A DNA stretch of 64,000 bases from Strongylocentrotus purpuratus (GCF_000002235.5 NW_022145543.1:1426001-1490000), one strand, 5' to 3'. Shown: positions 45,194-57,794, counted from the stretch's first letter. Numbers and translations are program-made. Notes: generated by a model from the letters alone, not told the origin.

Positions 45194-46147
45194 ATGGAGA
45201 GGAAACGCAAGCTATCATCACATCCAGATGTAAAGGAACATCTCATCTGCGCTATATGCACCGATATTTTCCATGATCCCCGCAATCTCGCATGTGGACA
45301 TGTGTTCTGCAAAAAATGTCTGGATAAGCTTAATGAACGTCAGCTATGTTCGCCAGTGTACGGACCTATTATTGGTTGTCCCACTTGCAGACAAGAAACC
45401 ATACTACCAAAGAGCGGAGTGAATGAACTTAGTAGAAACCTACCCATCTTGGGGCTTCTAGACCAGGACTTGCTTATAAAAAGAACTCCCACATGCACTG
45501 AGCACAACCAAGAGCGCAGAGATATTTATTGCAGTACCTGCCTGGTCTACATATGCTTTAAGTGTTTTCAAGGAAATCATTCCCACCATGTAATCAAGAC
45601 AAGCAACGAATTTCTGGAAGAACTAAGTCAAAAGACAGACGATGCCAAACAGCGATATCAGGTTCAGTTGAAAACCTTGGAGAACAATCTTCTTGAAGCT
45701 GATCTCGAAATACAGAAGATGCGCTCTGCAAAGCAATCCATTGACGACGAGTATAAGGCTAAATTGGAACAATTGAACCAAAACAGAACTGTCCGCTTGC
45801 AATCATTGAATAAAACAGCAAAGAAATGGGAATCGGATGTTGCTCAGTTCAAAGAAAAGGGGAAACAGTTTAAAAATAATCTAGCGATTGCTGTTCCAAA
45901 GTTGGAATGTAAGACTTTAGACGATCTAGATGGCGAAGACCTCAAGTCCTACGTTAAAAATGTCGACAATGTGATGAATCTTCTCAAGACTGACATTGGT
46001 GTAGAACAACTACGGCTCTGGAATAAACTCTTAGTACCATCTGCAGCATCTAGACCTCAGCCCGGCTCTGTTCCATCATCAAGTGGCGGAACCACACACC
46101 AGGCTTTCCAAAAAGCTTCTCCAAAGTCAGTTAACCAGCCCCTCTAA
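45194..46147 (+). CDS. TRIM-like RING/B-box/coiled-coil protein, copy 5
   Basis: A 317-residue single-exon protein, intact. RING ligands C19, C22, C34, H36, C39, C42, C62, C65. The linker between RING and B-box is nine residues shorter than in copies 1, 4 and 6: the EEPGPSCKRPKR stretch is reduced to LIKR, so the basic patch, a possible nuclear-localisation element, is mostly lost. The B-box (CTEHNQER onward) and coiled coil are complete. Tail SVPSSSGGT...SPKSVNQPL. Start as in copy 4. It most resembles copy 6 (shared LAIAVPKLECKTL). Confidence 0.9.
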   Translation: MERKRKLSSHPDVKEHLICAICTDIFHDPRNLACGHVFCKKCLDKLNERQLCSPVYGPIIGCPTCRQETILPKSGVNELSRNLPILGLLDQDLLIKRTPTCTEHNQERRDIYCSTCLVYICFKCFQGNHSHHVIKTSNEFLEELSQKTDDAKQRYQVQLKTLENNLLEADLEIQKMRSAKQSIDDEYKAKLEQLNQNRTVRLQSLNKTAKKWESDVAQFKEKGKQFKNNLAIAVPKLECKTLDDLDGEDLKSYVKNVDNVMNLLKTDIGVEQLRLWNKLLVPSAASRPQPGSVPSSSGGTTHQAFQKASPKSVNQPL

Positions 46148-46740
46148 ACAAGGTATTTGTTGGGTGCATATAATTATAGGTGGCTATAATTATTGACGCT
46201 ACGTAACTGTTTGCAGACAAGTGAAGAGAAATCGTTCCTCTAGAGAATGCTAGATTGTATTCATAATCAGCGACGTGTAAGGTTATTAAGAATGATGATC
46301 ATGTTGATGTAAAAGGGGAACACAGTTCAAAATAAGACAGAACAACGGTGATCTTACAGCTTCCACTACACGTATAAAATTCTAACACTGAAGTGGTGCT
46401 TTACAGTGAATGCCTTTTGATGATAATGTTTAATTTATATTGCATTCATACATGACAAAACTACATGTACATAAATTGAGAATGGCTTATGTTATGTTAC
46501 GTTTCCACACGACGTTTTGCTGTGTCTCAGTCAAGTACATGTACAATGTACAATAAAGAAAGTGACAAATTGATTTTCTTCTTCAATCTTAGACCGCACC
46601 TATACACAGCTTCAGTTTAATAAGAAAGAATAACAACTTTCAAAATACAAGCCACTCTGTTCTAGGTATCATACCGTTTTCTTTTTCATAATGATTATAC
46701 TCAGTTGTGTGATTTTTTACTTGAGTGTGTGTAGGCTATA
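46148..46740 (+). other. 3' UTR and flank of copy 5
   Basis: Shared 3' flank with poly(A) signal AATAAA at 46552-46557, about 405 bases after the stop. Continues like the first 200 bases of the window. Confidence 0.7.
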
Positions 46741-48770
46741 TTAGAGTACTAGACGGTGACACAAATATATGGTAGATACTTTTGGGCGGGCTAAGGTTTT
46801 TTTTCTTTCGTTCGCAAAAGGCGAAAATAACGAGACTCGACGAAAAAGAGCCATTTCCGTGTGAAAAAAAGAATAATTCTGACTAGCCATAAAATGAGGT
46901 ACACACTCCTGGAGTTGACAATCGAATGAATTTGGATTGGGATGCGAAAACCAAATACCGTTTTTTATGACAAAAAGACCCCCAACAACAAACAAACAAG
47001 CAATAAAATCTCTCCCATCATTTGTCCAAAAATCACTTTGTATCGCATTCTATCATGGGCTAACGCTAAAGGATGAGGAGTATGAAGAAAATTTAAAAAA
47101 TCAAAAAAATCTGCACACATGGGACCCAAGTCGGACTTCAAGTTCCGTGCAGACTCTGTTTCATGAGAGTGTCGTACACTTGCAAAGTCTCTTTTCAAAC
47201 GTAATATTTGAAGCCAATATTTTTAAATATATTATAACCATATATAACATATAAAACCTTTTTTGCTGATTGGTATATTCTTGAAATTGGTGGTGGGTCA
47301 GTGTCGCCAGATAATTTAACCTTGTTACCAAAAGAGAATTTCGGTAATTTTTTATTTTGGGTGATTTGGGAGTAAGAGGAAAATTGATTTTTTTTTTTTT
47401 TTACTAGCTGTCATCAGTGGGGAGTTCATATGGGTATTGGGCACACAATATCCACGATTAAGGTGAGGGGGAGGCATATTACAAGTGTGACCAATAGCCA
47501 AAAGCCAAATATATGAATTGAAATAAATACTCTATCACGAATATTACCTCTTATTGGCATTGATAATATATATCGAACAGTCTTTGAATTCGGTGGTTTT
47601 CGGTGAATTAGGTGATTTTACCTCTACTATGTATATTTGTACCAAAGTGGGTATTTGTAACAAAATTTGTAATGCAGAGCTAATATTTGTTTTATAAATC
47701 GGTCAATGGTAATGTTTAACTGTTTTCTAGAAATGGCAGTTATGTCAATAACAAAGATCTGGTGAATATGAACTAACCTTATTGTAAATATAATTTAAAT
47801 GATACGAATCACTATTTTAGTTTTGAGTAGTTGATAGTTTGAAAAGATGTCATAGAAATCAAACATTAACATCATGATATTTCTTCATGTCAGCACAGTG
47901 TACAGTGAACAAATAATAATAAAAATGAAGACTTGCTTCTAATTCTATTTAACACGTAAACCTTTGTTTTATTATCTACTGTCAATACTCTTTTAACTGA
48001 ATCCTGACAATGCTTTGCAGTCAAAGGCTGAATTGCGTATCATTCACAAATTCTCCAAAGCGTTTCACATTCAAATGTAACACTATCAGTTGCAACGTAT
48101 GAAAAACGTATGAAAAATTACTTAAGACTACAGTGGCTAAGAAATATGTAGTCTCTTGTATCAACAGTTGTTTTATTGACACTATGTCTGGCTGAGACGG
48201 TTATATCCGTGAAGTGTGGGATACATAAAGAATCCTGTTTTAATACTTTGTTATCGTTTTTATCTAAACACTTCAAACATTATTTACAACATCTGTAAAT
48301 GAACATTTTCATTATATCGTTTATAACGTGCACTCACACAAAAATGAAATGTTTCATAAAAATGATCATTTTTGTTGTTTAATTTAGTTTTCTGTGCAAA
48401 ACAAAAACACACATAATATGATTTACAATAACAGCACATCATGGAACTTAGCTTTGTGTCTTTTTCTCAATTATTTGCTAGTTGATTGTTGTTGTTTTAT
48501 GGTTTGTGCTATAATATAAATGAGAGTGCAAGCTTTTTATTGGTATTTGTTAAAGTCATTTTGTATGTGTTACTAAATCGCAAGGCTTCAAATTATTTAC
48601 AGGAAAAATTTTGATTTTCACACACCATCTACAAATACAATACCCGGCAATCCAGCATATGCGAGTCTTTCATGTGCGTTTTAAGATAAAATATATGAAT
48701 GTGCCTGTCAAACATTTTGAATCGTGAAGAGACGATAAACGCGACATCCCGCAAATCACGTTCGTATATA
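46741..48770. repeat. Downstream spacer of copy 5
   Basis: 46741-47260 matches 53925-54620 after copy 6; 47290-48240 matches the generic spacer. The paired frames near 46741-47254 do not show a domain. No gene. Confidence 0.6.
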
Positions 48771-49248
48771 CAGGGTGAGTGAGAAAAAATGTCCCACTTT
48801 TTTAAATTGTATTGTGTGAAGTATGAATATTTAATTATGGGTTTCATGATATGTCTTGATAGAGTTATCCTCCCAGTAGGTACCATTTTCATTAAATCCC
48901 TTCATGCATGAATGAACATCGGACAATCTTTACAAGACTGCCATATTTTACTTGCGCCAACTTACTGGGTGAGGAATAAAACAGTGCATTGAAGAAAGAC
49001 AGTCAGACAGAGAGAGAGAGAGAGAGACACACACACACACACTTTCACACACACGCACACAGGCACACACTCACACACAAATACCGCAAACGTCGGTGAA
49101 TAAAAACACAAACAATTTTTGTATTTGTTGAGTTATTTTATTGAGGTACAGCAATAAATCTGTTTCCCAAAAGTTCTCCATCCTCCATACTGAATCCTCC
49201 ACATGACCGCCATTCCTCCTGATGCACAGTTGTGCACGGTGAAGCAAT

Positions 49249-49763
49249 AGGGACTTTTAGATTGAGTGGACGAGAACACGACGAACGCCGACTGATCATG
49301 CGTGTCAACGTACTTAATCTTTTAGATTGCACTCGACGATATACATGCATGCATGAAGTAACACTATGAACATCACGTACAAAGAAAGAGGACAAAATAT
49401 ACAGTTCCTCGGCCTCAACAAAAGAACATCCTTTCACTGTTATTATGTAAAAATGTGTAGAACAGGTGAATATGCATGTGACACCTGTTCTACACATTTT
49501 TACATAATAGCATGCAGGGAAGGGATGTTCCTTTGTCTACCTGTTGAATTGTATATTTTATGCGCACACGGCATACTAGTACCTTGAGCATATATAAAGG
49601 CGCTATATAAATATCAATATGTATGTATATGTACTAGATTTAGGAAAATCAAGGTTGACGCATTCTCGATCGCCGACTGAGACGACGTAACGCATGCGCA
49701 GTGCCTTAAAATGACGTCACACGTTACAGTCAAAGCTGTTGACGTGCAAATCTAAAAGTCCCT
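49249..49763. mobile_element. Element nested in the mariner transposase remnant
   Basis: Inverted ends AGGGACTTTTAGATT and AATCTAAAAGTCCCT. Removing it restores continuity between two adjacent parts of the transposase C-terminus, so it is younger than the mariner. It contains a long hairpin and, near 49590-49610, GGCGCTATATAAA like a SINE tail. Superfamily not assigned. Confidence 0.65.
49394..49561. repeat. Foldback hairpin with 28-bp perfect stem
   Basis: 49441-49468 (TATTATGTAAAAATGTGTAG...) and 49482-49509 are exact complements around a 13-base loop. Imperfect pairing extends outward through GAACATCC and its partner GGATGTTC to about 49394 and 49561. Confidence 0.85.
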
Positions 49764-50427
49764 ATTCCTTGACAAGTACGACGGATCATGTACCCATCTT
49801 GGCGTACCACGTCTGTCGCGTCCACGATTCTCCTCCGAAGCTCCTTGATGTTCACAGGTGGGCTGCTGAATATCCTTGACTTCAAGTGCCCCCACAAGAA
49901 GAAGTCGAGAGAATTCATGTGCACTTCATGATGATGATGATGATGATGATTAAGATTAAGATGATGACAATGATGATGATATGATGGTGGTAGTGAATGG
50001 GAAAGATTGACAGGGAAATGCCAATTAAACATTCAGGGATCTTTATAAAAATCAAGGAGAAATTATGAGACAATTGTAACCGTGTGTTTGGTCGTGGTGT
50101 GTGCGTGTTTGTGTGTGCGCGTGTGTTTGTGTGCGAGAGTTTGTGTGTGTGTGGTGTGTGTCTGTACTGTGTCTGTGTCTGTTTGACTGTCTTTGGTCAA
50201 TGCACTGTTTTATTTCTCACCCAGTAGGTTGGCGCAAGTGAAATATGGCAGTCTTGTAAAGATTGTCTGATATTCAGTCATGCGTGAAGGGATTCAAATG
50301 AAAATGGTACCTAAATGTACTGAAAGGATAATCCCATCAAGAAATATCATGAAACCCCTCATTAAATAGTCACACTTCAAACAATACAACTTTTAAAAAG
50401 TGGAACATTTTTTTCTGACTCACCCTG

Positions 50428-51467
50428 TAGTGGGGTTCAATAGTGGGGTTCGATATAAGTATGTGCATATCGTGGCAAGACACGATAAACGCACCCTATG
50501 CCAGATTAGGTTTTGCGGGAAGGGTCATAGAAGCAAAATTGAAGGAGGAATAATGGTAGTGAATAGACTAGCCTAAATCAACCACAAGGATAGAGGATAT
50601 AGACCATTCTTCACCAAGGAGCAGCGAAGAATCGTTGAATATAACACGATCATCGTACAGATTTTTTTTTCTTTACAGATCAATCCAAGGGCCAGCCTCA
50701 GGCTCTTTTGCGTACGTATCCTATTAAAAAAATGATCTTATTCGACATTCGCTTATCTGCGGTTGTGTTATGTGAATAATACCAGGTCCATGGTAATACA
50801 CAAATCACGCACAAACACAATAGCATGTGGTATAACTCTACAATGCCTCGTCCTGGGGAATTCCAACTCGGGCGTCGTTCTGGGGAATTCCAACTCGGGC
50901 GTAGTACATGGAGGTAAATGGTACACCCCCCCCCCCCCCCCCCCCTCTCCCCGGCCCGCTGATACATACTTTTCGATCATTGACAAATATTGTGCGGTTT
51001 AAACGAGGGTGGGCCTACTTAATAGCCAAGTTTTTTTAATATATTTATTTGTTTCATCGATTAGGCCTAAGACTATAGGTTATTTTAGAAATTCATAGTG
51101 TCGACTTTTGAGAATTAGGCATCTCGTAAGTATCAGTAAACTGGTTTGCATCTTATACTTCCGTTCATTATCTGTATCTGTATAGAAGAATGATGTTATA
51201 ACACTCAGTGTACCATGTAATCCTGCAGTTTTACTCCATACAAAATGTTTGACATTTCTAAAATTAAGGTAATCATTGTAAGATATCACCCTAAAATATT
51301 TAGTCTTTCCTTTATCTTTTATTGTCTTTACTTTTATCATGAAATTATAATGATGATCAATTTCATGACAGCTTTCCGGCTATATGAAAAAGAAGAAGAA
51401 GAAAGAAGGAGGAATTCAGAGGTATCTACTTCCGCAGGATTTAAGAACAGCATTTAGTTAAGCCCGA
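50428..51467. repeat. Upstream spacer block before copy 6
   Basis: Matches 43618-44317 and parts of 4531-5890. A C run lies at 50926-50945. No gene. Confidence 0.65.
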
Positions 51468-51718
51468 GAGGGCGAGACTATCCTTTATTTTTAGAGCATG
51501 TCTATGCCCCTGATTTCAACTATGCGTTCCTGTTATTTATGAAAAATCAGTGCACTAGTTGTGACGACGTGGTTAGAAAAGCAAAGCATGGCCTTTATTC
51601 AGGCCGATATTACGGCGGGAGCATAATTTCTATTACATAAATATTTTGGTACGTTGCTTAGATTAAGCCCAAAGCACATCTTTCGGTGAACAGTAGACTT
51701 ATCAGGATCTCATCGATG
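51468..51718 (+). promoter_or_regulatory. Copy 6 promoter and non-coding exon 1
   Basis: Conserved block; the bZIP-type site reads CGACGTGG, one base off, and the TATA-like box is CATAAATAT (51636-51644). Exon ends CGATG/GTAAGT at 51718/51719. Confidence 0.65.
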
Positions 51719-52402
51719 GTAAGTGATAGCATTTGCCTTGTTAAATATAGAGTTAAACACAGTAACTGGTCATGTCAATACATAGTGAAGAAATGGTTTC
51801 AATCGGTATCAGTTGAGAAAGGTTGATTATGTACATTAGACTTGATGCGTATAGTTTTAAAGTTTTGGAATGCATTGAAATGAAATTCAATTTTGCTGAA
51901 AATGACATGCACTGCACACAATAATGGATATGTGGGCCTATTAACACATGTGGGATGAACGTTTATAATTCAGGCAAGTGCTCTAATGTGACAATGGTTA
52001 TTTCTTTTACAATAGAAAAGGAAAAAATAATCGGTTTCAAACAGTTTGAGGAATGTCTGCAATGGGAACGGCTATGGATATTTTTTAGCAAAATTCGGAG
52101 ATGTTATAATGGAGAAAAAAAAATATTACATGTAGATATATTGTGTACAATTGTTTTTACTAAAATAGTGTAAAAATGCAAAGTCAGACATAATACGCAT
52201 CCTGTTGTATGTATTTTGTTTCACACATCATTGTTTTCACCGTCATCCCTAAAAGAATACAAAATGCAAAAAAATGTTTCTCACTCGTAATATTTCGTAA
52301 ACAAGACTAATCAGTCTACAGATTAATCTTGACAATATGAACAGACAATTATATAGGCTAAGACAGAATTTAAATTCTCTTTTTTTGTTCTCTTTCATTC
52401 AG
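51719..52402 (+). other. Intron of copy 6
   Basis: 684 bases, GTAAGTGA to TCTTTCATTCAG, closest to the intron of copy 1 (GGAATGTCTGCAATGGGAAC at 52050 and 7371). The open frame upstream of 52430 is intronic, so 52430 is preferred to 52337 as start. Confidence 0.75.
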
Positions 52403-52429
52403 GATTTAAGTTATAAGAGTAAGACGGAC

Positions 52430-53413
52430 ATGGAGAGGAAACGCAAGCTTACATTACATTCAAAACATCTCATTTGCGCTATCTGCAAAAATATCCTCCA
52501 TGATCCCCGTAATATCGCATGTGGGCATGTGTTCTGCAAAAAATGTCTGGATACGCTCGATGAAAGTCAGCTGGGGACACCATTGAAAACATCTATTTGT
52601 TGTCCCACTTGCAAAAAGAGGACCATACTACCAGAGAGTGGAGTGAATGGATTTAGTCGAAACCTACCAATCGTGGGGCTCCTGAACCAGGATTTGAGTA
52701 AAGAGCCAGGGCCTTCTAGTAGAAAGCCCAAAGGCACTTCCACATGTACTGAACACAACCAAGAGCGTAGAGACATGTATTGCAGTACCTGCCTAATCTT
52801 CATATGCTTTAAGTGCTTCCGAGGAAATCATTCCGACCATATTGTAATCAAGACAAGAAACGAATTTCTGGAAGAGCTAAGTCAAAAGACCGAAGATGCC
52901 AAACGCCAATATCAGGTTCAGTTGAAAACCTTGGAGAACAATCTCCGTGAAGCTGATCAGGGAATACACAAGCTGCGTTCTGCACATAACAATGCAAAGC
53001 AATCAATTGAAGACGAGTATAAGACTAAATTGGCACAACTGAACCAAAACAGAACTGTCCACTTGCAATCATTGACTAAAACAACAAATAAATGGGAGTT
53101 GGATGTTGCTCAGTTCAAAGAAAAAGGTAAACAATTTAAAAGTAATCTGGCGATTGCTGTTCCAAAGTTGGAATGTAAGACTTTAGAGGATCTAGATGAC
53201 GAAGACCTCAAGTCCTACGTTAAAAATGTCGACATTGTGATGGATCTTCTCCAGACTGACATTGGTGTAGAACATTTAAATCACTGGAGTAAACTCTTAG
53301 TACCATCTGCACCATCGAGATCTCAGCCAGGCTTTGTTCCATCAACCAGTGGCGGATCGGCAGGGCAGACTCCCCAAATAATTTTTCTCAAGTCAGTTAC
53401 CAAGCCCCTCTAA
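52430..53413 (+). CDS. TRIM-like RING/B-box/coiled-coil protein, copy 6
   Basis: A 327-residue single-exon protein. Three residues are missing before the RING, so ligands are C16, C19, C31, H33, C36, C39, C58, C61. The linker has RKPKG rather than KRPKR. The B-box starts at C106, H109 and carries one extra residue after its closing His (HIVIKT). Coiled coil with the NNLREADQGIHKLRSAHNN segment, then SYVKNVDIVMDLLQTDIGVE and a tail PSTSGGSA...LKSVTKPL. ATG at 52430 aligns with the other copies and is 27 bases after the acceptor; an in-frame ATG at 52337 lies in the intron. Expected to be a RING E3 ligase, substrate unknown. Confidence 0.9.
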   Translation: MERKRKLTLHSKHLICAICKNILHDPRNIACGHVFCKKCLDTLDESQLGTPLKTSICCPTCKKRTILPESGVNGFSRNLPIVGLLNQDLSKEPGPSSRKPKGTSTCTEHNQERRDMYCSTCLIFICFKCFRGNHSDHIVIKTRNEFLEELSQKTEDAKRQYQVQLKTLENNLREADQGIHKLRSAHNNAKQSIEDEYKTKLAQLNQNRTVHLQSLTKTTNKWELDVAQFKEKGKQFKSNLAIAVPKLECKTLEDLDDEDLKSYVKNVDIVMDLLQTDIGVEHLNHWSKLLVPSAPSRSQPGFVPSTSGGSAGQTPQIIFLKSVTKPL

Positions 53414-53920
53414 ACAAGGTATTTATGGGGGTGCCTAGATAGATGGCTATTTATTGACGCTCTGTAACTGTTTGCAGACGAGAGAATAAGACAGTATTTA
53501 GCATTTAGTATTTAGGACAACGGTGATGCAGTACATTTTACTACGTCTATAGAATTATAAAACTGAAGGGCTGATTCACAGTGAATGCTTTTCCGTGATA
53601 ATGTTTAATTTGTATTGTACATACAAGACACAACTACATGTACATAAATAGAGAATGGCTTATGTTCTTTTTAGTTTCCACACGACGTTTTGCTGTACTT
53701 TACTTGACTGAGGTCAAGTACATGTACAATGTAAAATAAAGACATTAACGAATTGATTTTATTTTGCAATCTTAGACCGCACCTATACACAGCGTCGGTA
53801 ATTATAAGAAAGAAGAAAACTTTCAAATACAGGTCATTCTGTTCAATGTATCATACCGCAATGTTAATATACATTTATACTGAGTTGTGTCTTTTTCTTG
53901 AGTGTAAGCTCAAGGGGTTT
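53414..53920 (+). other. 3' UTR and flank of copy 6
   Basis: Shared 3' flank, shortened near 53500-53530. Poly(A) signal AATAAA at 53735-53740. Confidence 0.7.
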
Positions 53921-55096
53921 AGAGCCTGGTTACATGGTGGTGACACAGACAACAAAGCCCGCACCGAGATTTAAAAAGCAAAGGGAAATTGGAAGTTTGG
54001 GCGGGCAAAGGTTGTTTTTTCTCGATTGCAAATAAGGAAGATAACAAGACCCGAATAAAAAGAGCAATTCTCGAGTGAAAAATGAATAATTCTGACGAGC
54101 CAGGAAATGAGGGGGACAAGCCTGGATTTTACAATAAAATTTGATTGGGGTGCAAAAAAACAAAACCCGGCACTGAAATTTCGATATTTGTTTCATGACC
54201 GAAATAAAAGAGAGAAAAAGGAAGATCTCGCCCAGCATTTGTCCATAGATAAGGTGCTTATATACCCAGGTGTCACATCTTTCTTACTTCCCCCGTGCCA
54301 CCACTGGTATTCAAGATTTTACTCAATTTTTATCAATCCCTTAAAAAGAAAAGAATTCGAGTACAGCTACAATATATCAAATCAACCTTAAAAGCACTTT
54401 ATGTCGCATGCTATCATGGGCTAACGCTAAAGGATAAGGAGTATGAAGAAATAAAGAATAATATACATCTGCGCACATGGAAGCCAAGTCCGGCTGGGGT
54501 TACATGCTGACCCTATTTGATGAGAGTGTGTTAAACTTGCAAAGACTCATTTTAGAAGTAATATTGAAGCCAATGTTTTACTTAAATTATACCGAAATGA
54601 AAGTAATGACGTACAGAACATTTTTTCTGTGATTGGTATAAGTTCTTGTAATTGGTGATGGATCAGTGTTGCCAGATATTTCAACCTTGTCACCAAAACA
54701 AAAATGTTGGTAATTTTTTTAGTGATTTGGGAGTAAGAGGAAAACTCGGTTTTTGACATAGCTGTCATCAGTGGTGAGTTCATTCAGTATGGGCATGAGC
54801 ACACAATATCCACAAGTAAAGTTGTGAGAGCGTGTTACATTTGTGACAAAAATTCAATAGCCAAAAATCTAAATTGAAATGAATTCCTTATTATAAACTT
54901 AACCCTTATTGGCATTGATATCGGGCATTCTTTGAATTTGGTGATTTGGGGGTGAATTTGGTGATTTTTTTTTATCTCTACCATGTATATTTGTACCATA
55001 TTATTATCTGTACTATTTTTCCTATATTAATGTATTTCAAAAGTTGCAATGAAGAGCTAATATTGTGTTTTATAAAACTGTACTAGAGTTTATAGC
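53921..55096. repeat. Downstream spacer of copy 6
   Basis: Matches 46741-47700 after copy 5 and 16000-16195 after copy 2. No gene; the open frames at 53930-54391 have no recognisable domain. Confidence 0.6.
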
Positions 55097-55577
55097 CCCT
55101 CTAAAGTGTTGGGAGCCCCAAATTTGGCAAAAATTTGTTGGCAAAAATTAACTTAAATTTTACAATGATGTGCAAGGTTACTGACAGGTGGTTATCTCAT
55201 CAAATCAGCTCTCAATTAACATAAGAACAAGAGGATCATGGGGGACCAACAGGCACCGATTAGGCATTGTTTGCTATATAGAGGGCGCAAGTACATGTAG
55301 CTATAAGTAGTGCAGTGGGGATTTAACAAACACTTCTGCAAGGATTTTTAAAACAAACTTGTTTAAAGACGAATATTGATGAAAAAATTGCATATTTGGG
55401 TTTACTCTAGTAAGCAGAAAACCTTAATGTCATATTCTTTGTATATCAATATTCGTCTTCAAACACATTTGCTTCTTGCAGAAGTTTATTTTTAAATGAT
55501 ATCCTCTTTCACATCATTATACAATAGTGAATTTTTGCCATCAAATTTGTGGAGCTCCAAACACTTTAGAGAGGCTT
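55097..55577. mobile_element. MITE with AGCCCCTCTAAAGTGTT ends
   Basis: Left end TAGCCCCTCTAAAGTGTTGG and the inverted right end AGCCTCTCTAAAGTGTTTGG. The empty site is visible in other spacers (GTACTGGAGTTTAAGTCAA at 25020), so TTTA or TTA was duplicated. The interior includes a hairpin (GACGAATATTGAT/ATCAATATTCGTC). Related to the element at 883-1090. Non-coding. Confidence 0.8.
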
Positions 55578-57361
55578 TAAGTCAAAGGAAATGTTTATTT
55601 GTAGTGTAGATATGGCAGTTATGACAATGACAAAGCTTTGGTAGATAGGAACATAACCTTATTGTAAATATAATTGAATAGTGACACGGTTCACTATTTC
55701 AGTTTTGAGTAGTTGATAGTTTGCAAAAAGATGTCATAAACATCAATGAACATTAACATCATGACATGTATTGATGTCAGCACAATGTGCAGTGAACAAA
55801 TGACAATAAAAACGAAAGCTTGCTTCAAATTTGATTCAATACGTGTACCTTGTTTTATTATCTATTGTCAATATTCTTTTAACTGAATCCTGTCAATGCT
55901 TTGCAGCCAAAAGCTGAATTGCACACCATTCACAAATTCTCAATAGCGTTTCACATTGCAGTGTAACATTATCAATTGCATTAAAAAATGTATGACAAAA
56001 TTACATTTACTTATATAGTACAATGGTTGAGAAATATCTAAATATGTTTTATTCAATTGAAAGCTTCAGTCTCTTGTATCAATGCATGTTTCATTGAGAG
56101 TATGTCTGGCTGAGACGGTTATATCTGTTTAGTGAGGGATCACCCGTTTAGTAGTGTACTTATAATAAATCCTGGTTTAATATTCTATTAGTTACCCTTA
56201 AATTAGTGATACCGTTACCTGAAATATTCTTATACAATTAGAGATGGAATTTGTAGACATGCTCAATCAGCAGTACATATATATAACAAAATACCAAATT
56301 ACATGTATCTAAATCTAGTGAGTGTTTATCTAAGCACTTCAACCATTATTAACAACTTCTGTGAAGGAATATTTTATATCATACTGTCAATAACGTGCAC
56401 TCCCTCAAAAAAGTCTTGTTTTATAATCATTCAGGAAAAGGGACATTTTTGTTGGTGAATTTTGATTTCTTAAAAAACTTGATTTACAATTACAGCACAC
56501 CCTGGAACTAAGTTGGGTGTCTTTTTCCCCAATTATTAATATGCATATTTTATTTTTTCAGTTTGTGCTATCATAAAAATAATGGTGCTAGTTTCTTTTT
56601 AGTAAGTCATTTCATATGTGTTTCTACAAGACTTCAAACATATATCATAATCACTTCAGTATTTTGGCCCAATTTTGAGTTAGATTAGGGCTAAGACCAG
56701 TGATAAGAGATAGGTTCACCCTAAACTCAATTCCTGGCTAGTAACAGCATATTATCAAGTCAGTATATAGGCTCTAATAAAGAATATCTAAGTTTCTCAT
56801 GGATTATTCAGTACCGGTATGATATTTTCTTAACATTTCCTCTCATGTTAACAGCATAACACAATCATCAACATATTCAATAAACCACATTTAATGTCAT
56901 TTAAGATGAGGATTAGCTGAAATATGCAGTCACTTTAATGGCCTGTTACATAATTAGTACATTATATCTAGAAGTACAAGCATATAACTACTTATTAAAT
57001 TTCCTCTATAGCTCATTTTTTTGACGTTTGTGATAGTTAATAATTCTACAGCAAGTTCTAACTCATACAGTCTCTCTACCAAATACTATTAATAAATCAT
57101 TAAGATCAAGTTGTTAGAAAGATTTAAGGTTGTATATATTTGCATATAAATAACATTTCTATATTCACATAATGTTCAATTTAAAAAAACTTTCCAATAA
57201 GACCTTGCCATACCCATAAATACTAACAGTAATGAGATTTAGACTTCTAGGTATTGCAGATTGATGTTCTATCTACCAAGTGCTACCGTGTCCCATCTTA
57301 ACTCACTCTAACGTCAGGACAGAGGTCTGTGAAACTGAACAAAATCAAAGAAAAGAGCAGA
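55578..57361. other. End of array spacer, then unique DNA
   Basis: To about 56530 the sequence continues to match spacer after copy 5 (47690-48480). Beyond that no array homology is recognised, marking the right edge of the repeated array. No gene. Confidence 0.5.
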
Positions 57362-57367
57362 TTTATT
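57362..57367 (-). terminator. Candidate EMRE poly(A) signal
   Basis: TTTATT on the plus strand gives AATAAA on the minus strand, about 430 bases after the EMRE stop codon. Other signals cannot be excluded. Confidence 0.3.
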
Positions 57368-57794
57368 AACATGGATGATGTTAATGGATCAATTGTTCAA
57401 AATTTGAAATCTTGCTTAGATTCTTTCCAACAACTAGATTAGCTTCTTGAACAAAAATTTAACTTTAATTAAAAGAACCATCAAAACAAAACCAGGGCAA
57501 ATCTATGTCTGACATTTTTTTTGTACTCCTTTAATCATTTTAAGACAACACAATACAACACAATATTGGCAAGTAACTGATAAATTATCTATGTACAAAC
57601 AAAATTCAATAGAAATATTTGTTGAATGGTTTGGTGACAATCATTTCATTGACAGTCACATACCCTCAAAAGTCAAAACCCTCAAAAAATTACCAGAAGT
57701 CTCAGGAGACAGACATGTCAGTCTTGTGGGCTATAGCCTCTTTTGGAATTTAACAAATAATCTTACTTGCAAAAGTTCTTGCACAGAAAGCACT

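Larger units (their letters stand above)
48771..50427 (-). mobile_element. Tc1/mariner-type transposon, internally deleted
   Basis: Long inverted ends of about 240 bases starting CAGGGTGAGTGAGAAAAAAT (right end CAGGGTGAGTCAGAAAAAAA), with TA on both outer sides. Between them, on the minus strand, DFFLWGHLKSRIFSSPPVNI with ELRRRIVDATDVVRQDG (49930-49780) and, beyond a nested insertion, RAQLCIRRNGGHVED (49235-49190) are the C-terminal end of an IS630/mariner transposase. The N-terminal helix-turn-helix and most of the DDE core are missing. CA/GT tracts lie at 49025-49080 and 50100-50160. Confidence 0.85.

Noticed and set aside
52337-52430. Longer 358-residue form of TRIM copy 6 starting at 52337
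   Set aside because: The extra 31 codons lie upstream of the conserved acceptor in what is intron in every other copy; the homologous start is at 52430.
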